The notes under the pieces are model-generated. The model did not search any database, had not been told where the DNA came from, and worked only from the letters and a program-made list of their open reading frames with translations. From assembly GCA_039545355.1 (NCBI GenBank), contig BCJJ01000018.1, positions 248,001 through 312,000 of the forward strand: a DNA stretch of 64,000 nt, given 5' to 3'. The DNA comes from Trichosporon coremiiforme. Lineage: Eukaryota > Basidiomycota > Tremellomycetes > Trichosporonales > Trichosporonaceae. The translations under genes and the position numbers were made by a program. Numbering within the stretch: the first letter of the stretch is position 1; each line of letters starts with the position of its first letter. Shown here one piece after another: positions 44,398-53,965 of the stretch.

Positions 44398-45465
44398 TTA
44401 GTTCTTGCCGTCCTTGCCCTGGAGCACCTTGTCGTCGGTGACGTCGAGGAGGAGCGAGCCAGAGTCGAGCATGAGCTTGTTCGGGCTCTGCTGGAGGACG
44501 TTGGCAATCTCGCGAGCGGCCTCGAGACGACGGAGCTCGAGGAAACCCTTGTTGTTCTGGACGGCCTTGCCGATGAGCTCGGCACCCTTGGCCTCTCCCT
44601 GCGCGCGGACAATGATCGACTGCTTCTCCTGGATAGCCTGGTCGACCTGGAACGCGGCACGCTGGGCGACCTGCTGAGCAACCTGCTTCGCCTCAACGGC
44701 GTGCGTGAACTCGGGCGAGAAAGCGACGTGCGTGATCGACACATCGTCAAGGATGAGGTTGAAGCGGCGCGCGCGAACGGTGAGGTTGTCACGGACGAGA
44801 CGCGAGACCATCTCACGCTGCGTGATAAGCTGGGAGGCGTTGAACTGGGCGACGACAGACTTCAAGATCTCGTTCACAATCGAAGGAAGAACACGCTCGT
44901 CGTAGTCGGTGCCGAGAGTGCGGTAGCTGGCGTCAGTTTCATGTGAGTTCCTTAACGACGTACATGGTAGGAAGCTGCTTCTGGTCAGGTCGGGAGAGCA
45001 CACGGCAGGTGATGTTGACCTGTTTGTTAGCTTGCAACCAGACGACAGAGCTCCCTCACCATCTGAAGGTCCTTGGTACCCGTCAGGGATCCGATGTTTC
45101 TCGGCTTGGCACGAACATCGTAATCGATTGGGGTCTCAACCCAAGGGATCTGGTTTTGTCAGCTCACGTTTCGGAAAGCCGAGCATTACCTTGAAGTGGG
45201 TACCCTCTCCGTAGATCTTGTCCTGGATACCACCGAGCCTGGAGTAGAGAATAGCACGGTGACCACCGTCAACGTTGTAGATCGAGGCGTTGACGGCGAG
45301 ACCGCCGAGCACAAGAGCCATCAGGAGACCGCCGCCGGTCGCGGCTCCCTGGGCGTTACCACCGCCGCGGCCGCCGCCACCGCCGCCGGAGCGCGACGCC
45401 TGCTGACGGGCGCGGTTAAGCTGCTGGGCGAGTCGCGAAAAGGCCTCTCCTGGTGAGCGGTTCAT
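44398..45465 (-). CDS. PHB2: prohibitin-2, inner mitochondrial membrane
   Basis: Four exons, 45465-45190, 45149-45060, 45019-44964 and 44926-44398, encode 316 residues; introns are 40, 40 and 37 nt. A Gly-rich N-terminal stretch (about residues 27-45) precedes a hydrophobic segment (LLMALVLGGLAVNASIYNV) that anchors it, then the SPFH domain begins at [65 protein letters not shown] and the VAQQVAQRAAF coiled coil identify prohibitin-2 rather than prohibitin-1. It forms the ring complex with PHB1 that stabilises respiratory subunits and restrains m-AAA protease. A CACGTG site lies 103 nt upstream of the ATG. Confidence 0.95.
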
Positions 45466-46501
45466 GGTCGAATGGTTGGTGGAAAGGGTGTGAAAAACCA
45501 AGGTGACGACACTGACGAAAGTGCTGGACGATGTCGTCCGTCGTTCGGCAAGCGATCTCAATGAAACCACGTGATTCACCGAGGAGCCTCTGAACTCTGA
45601 CGTAGGTGGGTCGGCGGATTGCTTGCTACGAATGCTACGGACTACGGTGCATGCAACATGTCCGCTACCTCTCTCTTGATGTCCTTCAACCATGCTTAGC
45701 TTGTTCTTCGGTACGCGAACGGTACCATATTCTCAAGACAGGATGCATGGACGATCTGCATTCGGAAACTGAATGCCGTCGATGATAGTGCAGTATTCGG
45801 ATGTTTGCTACCTACAAAACTGGGCAGCATGACCAACACGCCGCGACCTGACTGGAGGAGAAGACTAAGCGTGCAGAGACCTGCACGACTCAGGCTGCGG
45901 CTTAAAGCCCAACTGCTCTGGCCCTCCAGCTAGACTGGAAATAGTAAGCTGCAAGCCAGCAAGGAAGGGATCAGTCGACCTCTCAAGACGAACGAACGCG
46001 TATTGGAACAGCGCCGTGTGCAGCTGGAGGCTTCTGCAGCCGACGGTACCATTTGATTCAGATCGAGGAAGGAGGAAGACATCTCTCGGGACGTGAAGTC
46101 GGTGATATGATGCTCCCACGACCACTAGGCCAGCCGGCCCTCTGCTTCCCCGGCACCCTGTGGCTCGAGGAAAGTCGAGGCTGTACAGAGGCGTTTTAGC
46201 CCCAAGAACGAGAGACCGAGTGCGTTCATCATGCTGATTGTCGTACCTTTGTGTCGAGACTCGAGCTAGCCCGGCTGGACCCAACATTGCACTGTTGGGT
46301 TTCTTGAGGGTCGCGGCTAGTTGCGTTGCAACACACATCAAACATGCGCCCTCGCGCTTGGCTGAGACAAAAACACACGCTAATGAGAAGCGACGTGATC
46401 GGCTTCTTACGCTATCAACGCAATGACCTTTTCGAACATCACCTTCCACGCTCCCGTTCTCGAGCGTCCTGCTACCTTTCGAAAAAGGAAGACACTGTCT
46501 G
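45466..46501. promoter_or_regulatory. PHB2 promoter and intergenic DNA, 1.0 kb
   Basis: The interval lies between the PHB2 start and the tRNA gene. Beyond the E-box listed next, no gene is supported; the long minus-strand frame here is read through the tRNA and lacks homology. Confidence 0.45.
45568..45573. promoter_or_regulatory. CACGTG E-box upstream of PHB2
   Basis: Context ACCACGTGAT, 103 nt upstream of the PHB2 ATG. A Cbf1/bHLH-type site by sequence only. Confidence 0.4.
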
Positions 46502-46593
46502 TGACGTGAGTGGGATTCGAACCCACGCCCGAAGAACGCCGTAGATAACTCTGTACCTAAAGACGCCGCCTTAGACCGCTCGGCCATCACGCC
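46502..46593 (-). tRNA. tRNA-Leu (anticodon UAG) with 14-nt intron
   Basis: On the minus strand the acceptor stem GGCGTGA pairs with TCACGTC, discriminator A. The D arm is GGCCGAGCGGTCTAAGGC, typical of Leu/Ser. The anticodon stem GCGTC pairs with GGCGT (two G-U pairs), with loop TTTAGG giving anticodon TAG. A 14-nt intron (46555-46542) sits one base 3' of the anticodon, the canonical place. A long variable arm and the T arm GTGGGTTCGAATCCCAC follow. It reads CUA leucine codons. No CCA is encoded, as expected in a nucleus. Confidence 0.9.
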
Positions 46594-47173
46594 CAAAAGA
46601 AAGGAGTCCTCACAATTGAGCTCGGAGGCAGGGCGCGGCTGCCCGTCTATAATGGATGGAAAGGATCAGGCTTGTCTCAGGGAGAACGACAATCGTGCCC
46701 GGTTCAGGGTCATCTTGCAAGGAGGGATAGGTCAGGTCCGGCTATCTGGAAGCCATCCACTGCAGGCGCTTGCGCACGGGCTCGTCTCGCCGGTCGGCGC
46801 GGTTGCCTAGAAGTGGGATCGGTCGTGGATCGCGTCTCGTATCCTTGCGAGTATTCTCTTCCTTCCACTCCTTCCATTCATCATCCCACTCACCGTATAC
46901 CCCACAACGACACTGCGACGCGTGATGAGCGCTAGGCGAAGCTAAACTACCATGCGCCGAGCCAGGGTGAGTCTACATACCCCGCAGTCCCCGAGTTGCT
47001 AGCGCACACGCCAAAACTGCACAACACATTGTCACCATGTGTGCGCATCGCTCTCGGTGCTCGGCCACCGATGACTTGCGAACGCGGAAGGATTACTATC
47101 GCACTTTAAATTGCGAAGTCGCAATCGCTGACCGAAGCCGTCTCCCACTTCTCACACTTCCTCACCCAAGAAG
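46594..47173. other. intergenic between tRNA-Leu and GUP1
   Basis: 580 nt. The right part precedes the GUP1 ATG and serves as its promoter and leader. No further gene is recognised. Confidence 0.5.
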
Positions 47174-48944
47174 ATGATGCCGACGCACAACGACAAGTCG
47201 GGCACCAGCCCGACCGCTGTCCACCAACGATCTCAGCCGCACAAGGCCAACATTATCGATTTCACGATCACCGTCCCGGGTTGCGAACGCAAGTCGACGG
47301 ACGAGCCTCCGAAGCCGCGTTGGTGGACTCCGGAATTCTACTTCTACTACCTGATCTTCCTGATCGTTGTCCCGATTATGATCTACATTCCCATTCGACT
47401 GAGTAGCTGTGAGTTTATTGGCCGGGAACGCAAACTGACGAGCAGACAAGAATCCCAACTACTTGTCCTACGCTTATCTTCTTTCTCCTGGCTGGCTGTA
47501 TGGCCGAAGAGTCGATGTAAGCGATGTCCAGTTCAGGACGTTCCGCAGCAATATTGGGACATTGTCGCTGCTGGCCCTCGGTTACCTCGTTCCTTCGCAC
47601 CTCCTCCGCCGACTGGGATTTACCTCGGCGCCAGCCCGTGCAATCTTCATCTCAGTCTTTGCTGTCGGCATGTTGTTCGGCCTCCACGGCTGGAGCGTCC
47701 TCAAAATTCTTGCTATCCTGGCGGTGAACTACTTCGCTGCGAAGGCAAAGAAGCCAGCGACGTTGGAGAAGTTGTGGCCCGGCGTCGTCATTTGCGTGAA
47801 CATGGGTCTGCTGCTGCTGAGCCGGAAATTCGATGGTTACCGCTTCAGCATTCTCCACGACAGCCTCGGCGCGCTCGACTCCATGGACGGCATGCTCTCG
47901 TGGGAAGTTAGCTTCAACTTCTCGGTGCTCCGTATAATCTCCTTCGCCCTTGACTACCACTGGCGCACCGTCCCACCAACAACTCCCCCGACCGAGTACC
48001 GCGAACGCGTAAAAGCTTCGCACCCCGAGGAGGAGTACAACTTCCTTTATTATATCGCCTACATTCTTTACCCCCCGACCTACATCGCTGGTCCCATCAT
48101 GACCTTCAACGACTTCATGTGGCAGCTGCGACACCCAGTCGAGATCACGCCTAGGGAGCGGGTCTCGTACCTTGTTCGCTTCGCTGGCTGCATGCTTACC
48201 CTCGAATCCATCCTCCACACCATGTACGTGACTGCCATGCAGAAGACGCAGGCGTGGCAGGGTGCGTCTGCGGCCGACCTGTCCATGATCGGCTTCTGGA
48301 ACCTCGTCATCGTGTGGCTGAAGGTGAGTACAACAAGTGTGTCCGTGATGAAGCTGACCACCCAGCTCCTGATCCCGTGGCGCTTCTTCCGCCTCTGGGC
48401 ACTTCTTGATGGCGTTGATCCGCCCGAGAACATGGTGCGCTGCGTCGCGAACAACTACTCGACGCTCGGCTTCTGGCGTTCATGGCACCGCTCCTACAAC
48501 CTCTGGACGGTACGATACATCTACGTCCCGCTCGGTGGTGCGAAGCGCGTGTTCCTCTCCACCGTGCTCGTTTTCACCTTCGTTGCGCTCTGGCACGACC
48601 TTTCGTGGCAGTTGCTCGCGTGGGGCTGGCTGGTCGCTGGATTTGTGATCCCCGAGCTCGTTGGCCGCGCCCTTGTCCCAGCGTCAAAGTACGGACAAGA
48701 GTGGTGGTACCGGCACGTGGCGGCGTTTGGCGGTGCGCTCAACGTCCTCCTCATGATGACAGCGAACCTGGTTGGCTTCGTGCTCGGGCTCGACGGCGTT
48801 AAGTACCTCATCAGCATGCTGCTGGGCACAGGATCCGGCATTCTGACGCTGCTGTTCAACATTGCCTGTCTCTTTATCGCAGTGCAGGTCATGTTTGAAT
48901 ACCGTGAGGAGGAGGCACGTAAGGGCATCGACCGCCGGTGCTAG
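47174..48944 (+). CDS. GUP1: membrane-bound O-acyltransferase Gup1
   Basis: Three exons, 47174-47408, 47446-48323 and 48366-48944, encode 563 residues with about ten hydrophobic segments. Gup1 remodels GPI-anchor lipids in the ER (adding a C26 acyl chain) and is linked to glycerol uptake. Landmarks are the tryptophan-rich entry RWWTPEFYFYY, NPNYLSYAYLLSPGWLYGRRVD, VSDVQFRTFRSN, the MBOAT segment FWRSWHRSYNLW at about residue 410, and the catalytic-type His in VALWHDLSWQLLAWGW at about 450. A second ATG lies immediately after the first; either could be used. The two introns are 37 and 42 nt. The gene ends about 150 nt before the PRM1 stop, on the opposite strand. Confidence 0.92.
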
Positions 48945-49097
48945 ACACTGGACAGTATCCAGGACCATACCCCATAGAGTTTCGTCGCACACATTGAGAA
49001 TACGTTGCATGTACATACATCACCAGAACTGCGGCAATGGACTCAGAAGGGAAAGTATCCACTAGACGTTAAGCTACAGGACTTGAGGAGCGCTCGG

Positions 49098-51705
49098 CTA
49101 GGACAACTTTGCCACTTGGTCATCGCCGAACGGGTCGACTCCATGGCTGGGCGTGGGAAGCTCGTCAGCGGCGTCGGGTGGCTCCACAAGCGTGACCTGT
49201 CGTGGCGGTGGGGGCAAAGCCCGGGACTTTCCTTCCAGGATCGGCTCGCTTGTCTCGATGCGAGGCGAACGGGGTGGCCGCGGCGGCGACGAACGAGGTG
49301 ACGGTCGCGTTGTTGTTGCGACGATAGGTCCAAGCGGTGCTGGTCTACTGATGGCTAGTCCCCGGACACCGCGGTTGCGCATGGATCCAAGCCGGGCCCC
49401 GCGGAATCCCGGGCGGCCAGCACGATCGACCCAGAGCCCTGCACCCTCCTCACGGATGCACTCCTCGCCCTCTGGATCTGAGAACGGAGTCGTGCAGGCG
49501 CTACTATGGGGCGGCGGGTTTGACGGCTGCGGCGATGGAGTGCACTGCGATGGAGATGGGAGGCGAAGGAACGTGAAGCCTGGGGCGGCGAGAGCGGCGA
49601 GGTTGTCGCTGGAGGTGCGGGGAGCGGCCGCACCCTTCTCCTGCGAGTCCATGTCGAGGAACGAGCCCTCGTTCGATGGCGGGCCACGGATTAGCGGTCT
49701 ATTACCGAAGGATGACTCTTCCCGCGTGGCTGGGGATGCTCTCCAGCGATCACATCGCTCCTTCAGCCCGAGGTGCCAAGCGACGATGGCGAGACCAATG
49801 AGCACTAACGCACCGTACACTCCGAGGAGAATTGCGTACATCACCCTCTCAGCCGCGAGTGCGTTCTCGAAGTGGTCGATGAGCTGCCCGAGAGCGCCGC
49901 TGTCATCCCCCTTCGGAGCACCCACGGCTGCAGCAGCGACCGGGGAGGCCAGTTCCTCCATCGCATCCGGAGAGAGCATGAGGACGTCGCCCGGGACGAG
50001 AGACAGGTTCACAGCAGCGTGCTCCGAGACCCACTTCAGGCCCTTCTCGAGCGCGTCAACCTTGTCGCCCAGCACGCAGCGCAGGAACTCCTGCATCGGG
50101 TCATGCAGGAAGGTGTTGTTCAGTGTCTTGGTCAGGAAGCCTTCGATGTCTGCGTAGAACTCGACGACTGTCTCGTTCAGCTGGAGCGCCGTCGTGTTGA
50201 TCCAGGACCCAAACATCCGGTTGTTGATGTCGTCCTCCACCGATGCTAGGGCTTTGTTGAGTCCAGCAGCGTACTCCCTCGATGCATTCAGGTAGGCACC
50301 GTTCAGTTTATCCACGAGCTGCTTTGATGAAGCGGCAACGAACGAGTTTGCGTCGGACCGGGCTTGTTTCTCGAGCGCGTGCAGCGCAGCTGTCTGCGCT
50401 TGGATCACGATAAGACCGACGACCGACATGAAGAGGAGTGCGAGGCAGGTCGGGTGGGCGAGATAGGACACTGCTGCGTCAGTCGCCGCTACACGACTAG
50501 TACTCACTGAACCAGCGCAGGTTGTTTTGGGTTTGAGGGCTTAGGTTCCACCGACCGAGAAAAGGCTGCACCCTCTGCTCCATCACCGGATGCTCGACGA
50601 TGGCGACAACCGTCCACGGATCTCGGACGCCGCTGCTCTCGATGACTTCGACACTCGCCTTAATCGCTTTCCACTCCAGCCACTGCCAGAGGGCAAGAGC
50701 GGCGAGACCGAGGACGACGGTGAGGCAGAGAGCGACGATGCCTGCCGTTCCGAGGTCGTAGAGAGCCTTTGCTGTGTCGTCGATGACAGATGTGTCGAGG
50801 TCTCCGCACAGCTCCTTCTGAAGGGTTTTGCTGTCTCCGGCGCCGAGCTGCTGCAGCGATGGCGCCGGGAAGAGGGAGTCGTTGAGAGTGTTCGCAATCT
50901 GCCAGCGAGTCTCGTTGATTTCCTTCCTCAGCTTGTCGAATGGAACTGCGATCAAGGTACCCGTTAGGTTTCGGAAGTCATTCAGAGTCGGCAACGAGGC
51001 ATTGAACTCGCGCACGCTGTCCTGGATTGACGAAGGCACCAGCTTCTCCTCAAGGTCGCTAGGAGAAGGTAGCTGCGGGATTGCAAGATTGGTGAAGGGC
51101 AGTTTATTTACTACATTAACAAGACTCTGAACGGCGGACTGGATTGTACTGCTGATGCTGCCGATGCCCTCCTTGACCTGCCTCGTCAGCTGCACTCCAG
51201 GCTGGAGATTACCCACCAGGTCGATTGCTCCGATGATGATGGCCATCGCCGTGTGCACCACCAGCTGTATCGTACACAACATTAAGCTGCGGTATATGTC
51301 GATGATGAATCCGATGACCTTCTCGATGATCGTCAGACAAACCATCAGGACCTCACCTGCGGCCATCACGGTGGCTCGCGTGGCTCGGAGGACCTCCTTG
51401 TTGGTCTGCATTGCCAGGTAGCGAGGAATCGTCTGGAGGCTGCCAGCCCCGTTAGCGATGCCGTTGCAAGCCGCCATGACCTTGTCTTTCAAGGTTGCAG
51501 CGAGCTTCTCTGTACTAGTCCGTGTCGCAATAAGGTGAACGATGGTGAACACGAGCGGGAGGAGGGCGGGTGAGATGGTGGTGAGGAGCATGCGGGGCCC
51601 GAGGCCCAGGAAAGGACGCAACCCATCTCTGTGTGCTGTATGTGATGTTGCCTCCCCGAATGGAAGATGCGACCCCAGAGGGCTGCGGTGAGAGCTTTCA
51701 CTCAT
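49098..51705 (-). CDS. PRM1: plasma membrane fusion protein Prm1
   Basis: Two exons, 51705-50508 and 50473-49098, with a 34-nt intron (the shortest in the window), encode 857 residues. Prm1 promotes plasma membrane merger during mating in fungi. The family layout is visible: an N-terminal hydrophobic segment (LLPLVFTIVHLIA), two more around VMAAGEVLMVCLTIIEKVIGFIID and LVVHTAMAIIIGAIDLV, a Cys-containing ectodomain with many N-x-S/T sites, VALCLTVVLGLAALALW, then YLAHPTCLALLFMSVVGLIVI, a second ectodomain with more glycosylation sites, and the last membrane span MYAILLGVYGALVLIGLAIVAW. The C-terminal 200 residues are cytosolic, Pro/Ser/Arg-rich and unconserved. The frame extends upstream only from a TTG. 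Confidence 0.88.
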
Positions 51706-52091
51706 GGCGATATCGGTGTTGATTGGGGTCAGTGGCAAGAACCATCACCACCTTCATCATCAGCATCGTTAAGTGTCTTTCTAGCTCGCATCCCAGCCGA
51801 GTAACTGCTGTGCGTGCTGTGCTTTAGTTCCATCCTTGTCGACCTTGTCGTTGTCGGCCATTGTTCGACAATAGTGAGGGGAGTCAATCATCAACAGAGG
51901 AGAATGAAAACAAACGAAACGTCCTAGGCGATCTCGGAACTCAAGACGCCGATCCTGCAGCTCGGTGCCACAAACCGTATTTCCGCCACGTGGTCTGACG
52001 CACCTCACCTCGTCGGTGTCGACGCGCGTTCACTGACGTTGATGCCATAAGTCACTGAACCGACGACTGCTTGATAACAACATCGTCGACC
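51706..52091. promoter_or_regulatory. PRM1/PRE7 divergent promoter
   Basis: 386 nt between the two divergent starts, with a CACGTG listed next. No coding frame is supported. Confidence 0.5.
51987..51992. promoter_or_regulatory. CACGTG E-box upstream of PRE7
   Basis: Context GCCACGTGGT, about 100 nt upstream of the PRE7 ATG and 280 nt from the PRM1 ATG. Confidence 0.4.
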
Positions 52092-53000
52092 ATGGCCCTC
52101 TTCACGGCCCCTCCTGCGCCTGTTGCGGCGCCTACTAGCGCTCCGATTCAACAGTGAGCTTACCTGAGGAAAAGTCTCACTGACGCCAGCTCGTTCAACC
52201 CCTATGAGGACAACGGAGGTTCGATTCTGGCCATTGCCGGCGCCGACTTCAGTGTGATCGCGGGCGACACTAGGCAGTCGCAGGGATACAATATTCAGAC
52301 TCGTTATGCCAAGAAGGTGTTCCAGCTGTGAGTGCACAACGCTACGGCTCGCGTGCCGTGTGCTGTCAGCTGACATATCAGTACCGACAAGGTCGTTCTT
52401 GCTACGAATGGCTTCGCAGCTGATGGCAACAACTTCTACAAGCGCGTTAAGCAGCGGCTGGAGTGGTACGAGGCGAACCACCACAAGCAGATGTCGATCA
52501 AGTCGATTGCGCGTATGATCCAGACGATGCTGTACGGACGCCGATTCTTCCCGTACTACGTGTACAACATCCTTGGCGGTATCGAGGAGGACGGCACCGG
52601 CGCCGTGTACTCGTTCGACCCCGTTGGTTCTTACGAGCGTGAGGCTTGCCGTGCTGCTGGTGCCGCGCAGAGTCTGATCCAGCCCTTCCTCGACAACCAG
52701 ATCTACTTCAGGAACCAGACGTTCCCGCCTGGCGTTGCCCGCCCCATCCCCGGCAACCTCCCGCTCGGCACTGTCATCTCCATCGTTCTCGACTCGTTCA
52801 CGAGCGCGACGGAACGTCACATCGAGGTCGGAGACAGCCTGGAGATGTACATTGTCATGAACAAGGGCAGGAAGACGGATGACCTGCTCGGTGGAGAGTT
52901 CAAGCTCCCCGAGGGAGTTGAGATCAACGAGGTCCCGCCTCTTGGAGATGGAAGGGGAGAGCGCACCTTCCTCCTCGTTGCCCCCCTGAAGCGCGACTAG
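52092..53000 (+). CDS. PRE7: 20S proteasome subunit beta-6
   Basis: Three exons, 52092-52153, 52190-52327 and 52382-53000, encode 272 residues. The beta-6 (human PSMB1) signature is clear: SFNPYEDNGGSILAIAG, then TDKVVLATNGFAADGN, and PYYVYNILGGIEEDGTGAVYSF followed by DPVGSYERE. Beta-6 is a structural, proteolytically inactive subunit of the 20S core; consistently there is no Gly-Thr processing site for a catalytic N-terminal Thr. About 20 Ala/Pro-rich N-terminal residues precede the fold. The long C-terminal part (PEGVEINEVPPLGDGRGER) is an extension relative to human PSMB1, in the region that contacts neighbouring beta subunits. The gene converges on the RRM-like gene with 82 nt between stops. 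Confidence 0.93.
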
Positions 53001-53082
53001 ACGGCAAGAAGCAGTAATGTACAGAGCAGAATGCATGTAATGATATATCTACGAATCTAGTGTCGTCATTTCCCTCTTCCCG

Positions 53083-53965
53083 CTACCACGCGACCTGGCA
53101 TCGCATGGGATATCGATCGCCAAAGACGCTGTCAAGGAAGTACTTGGCGTTATACATTCGCGTGGCCCTGTGAGCCTCCTCCACGGTACCCAGCTGAACA
53201 GCCCATGTTGATTCGTTGGCCCACGGGCTCGGCGGCAGCTTGGTGACGTCCGGCAGCTGCACGTCGAAGTCCTTGAATAGGGCGACAATCTCTCTGGGGG
53301 CGACCTTTGCGGGCAGTCCACGAAGCAGCACCCTCTTCCCTGCACTGCTGATGGCCCACCGCGGCGTGATGCGGTCGAAAGACCGTCTATCCTCGTCGGC
53401 AGTCTGCATCGAGCCAGCGTATCGTGCCGCAGCAGACTTGAACGAGCGGTCGAGCAGCACCCCAGCCCACTCCGTCGCCGAGTACGGCGTGAAGGTCACA
53501 AACGGCTCTGTGTCCTGGTCGTCCCAAGCGCGCGGCTGCGCAAATGGCGGGTAGCTCAGAAGCGTGTGGTGCGCGTGCTTTGCAGCTTGCGGGTTCGGAA
53601 GGGCGATGTGGTATTGCGTTGTCATTGACGCTTGCCGTGGAGCGCCGACGGGGTAAGCCGTGACTACGATCAGCTCGTCGCCTTCTCCCGTCAGCTAGCA
53701 AGAGCACTCACTGTGACCAATGTTCACCCTCGAGTCAATGGCGTTTACATCCATGCAGGCGCGGCGCACATCTCTCGGCTGAGCAAACAACGGCACATCG
53801 AGGAGAATATGCGACGGTGTCTCGAGGTGACTGTCTGGGTTGTAAGTTTGCAGAGGGAGGAGGGAGCTTACTCTGCAGATCCCGGAACGTGTAGCTAATC
53901 TTCCCCTTGTGGGAAAGCTGGTGCGGAACTCCCCGCCGCTGAAGCAGCGTCAGCGTCCCCCTCAT
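53083..53965 (-). CDS. uncharacterised protein with a degenerate RRM-like domain
   Basis: Three exons, 53965-53872, 53834-53712 and 53663-53083, encode 265 residues with phases closing at 37- and 42-nt introns. I do not recognise a named family. The N-terminus (MRGTLTLLQRRGVPHQLSHKGK) is basic, free of acidic residues and could target mitochondria. Residues about 170-250 resemble an RRM: KRVLLRGLPAKV (RNP2-like), REIVALFKDFD helix, then STWAVQLGTVEEAHRATRMYN in place of a good RNP1. Two short segments before it (HILLDVPLFAQPRDVRRAC, SATEWAGVLL) look conserved. A role in mitochondrial RNA handling is only a guess. The start at 53965 is the sole ATG leading through both introns. Confidence 0.68.

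Noticed and set aside
45865..46596. 243-codon minus-strand frame beginning MGVMAERSKAASLG
   Set aside because: Its start is the tRNA-Leu gene read as protein, a common annotation artefact, and the rest has no motif.
49153..50157. 334-codon frame antisense to PRM1
   Set aside because: Composition is the mirror of the PRM1 tail; the sense frame continues a membrane protein across a splice junction.
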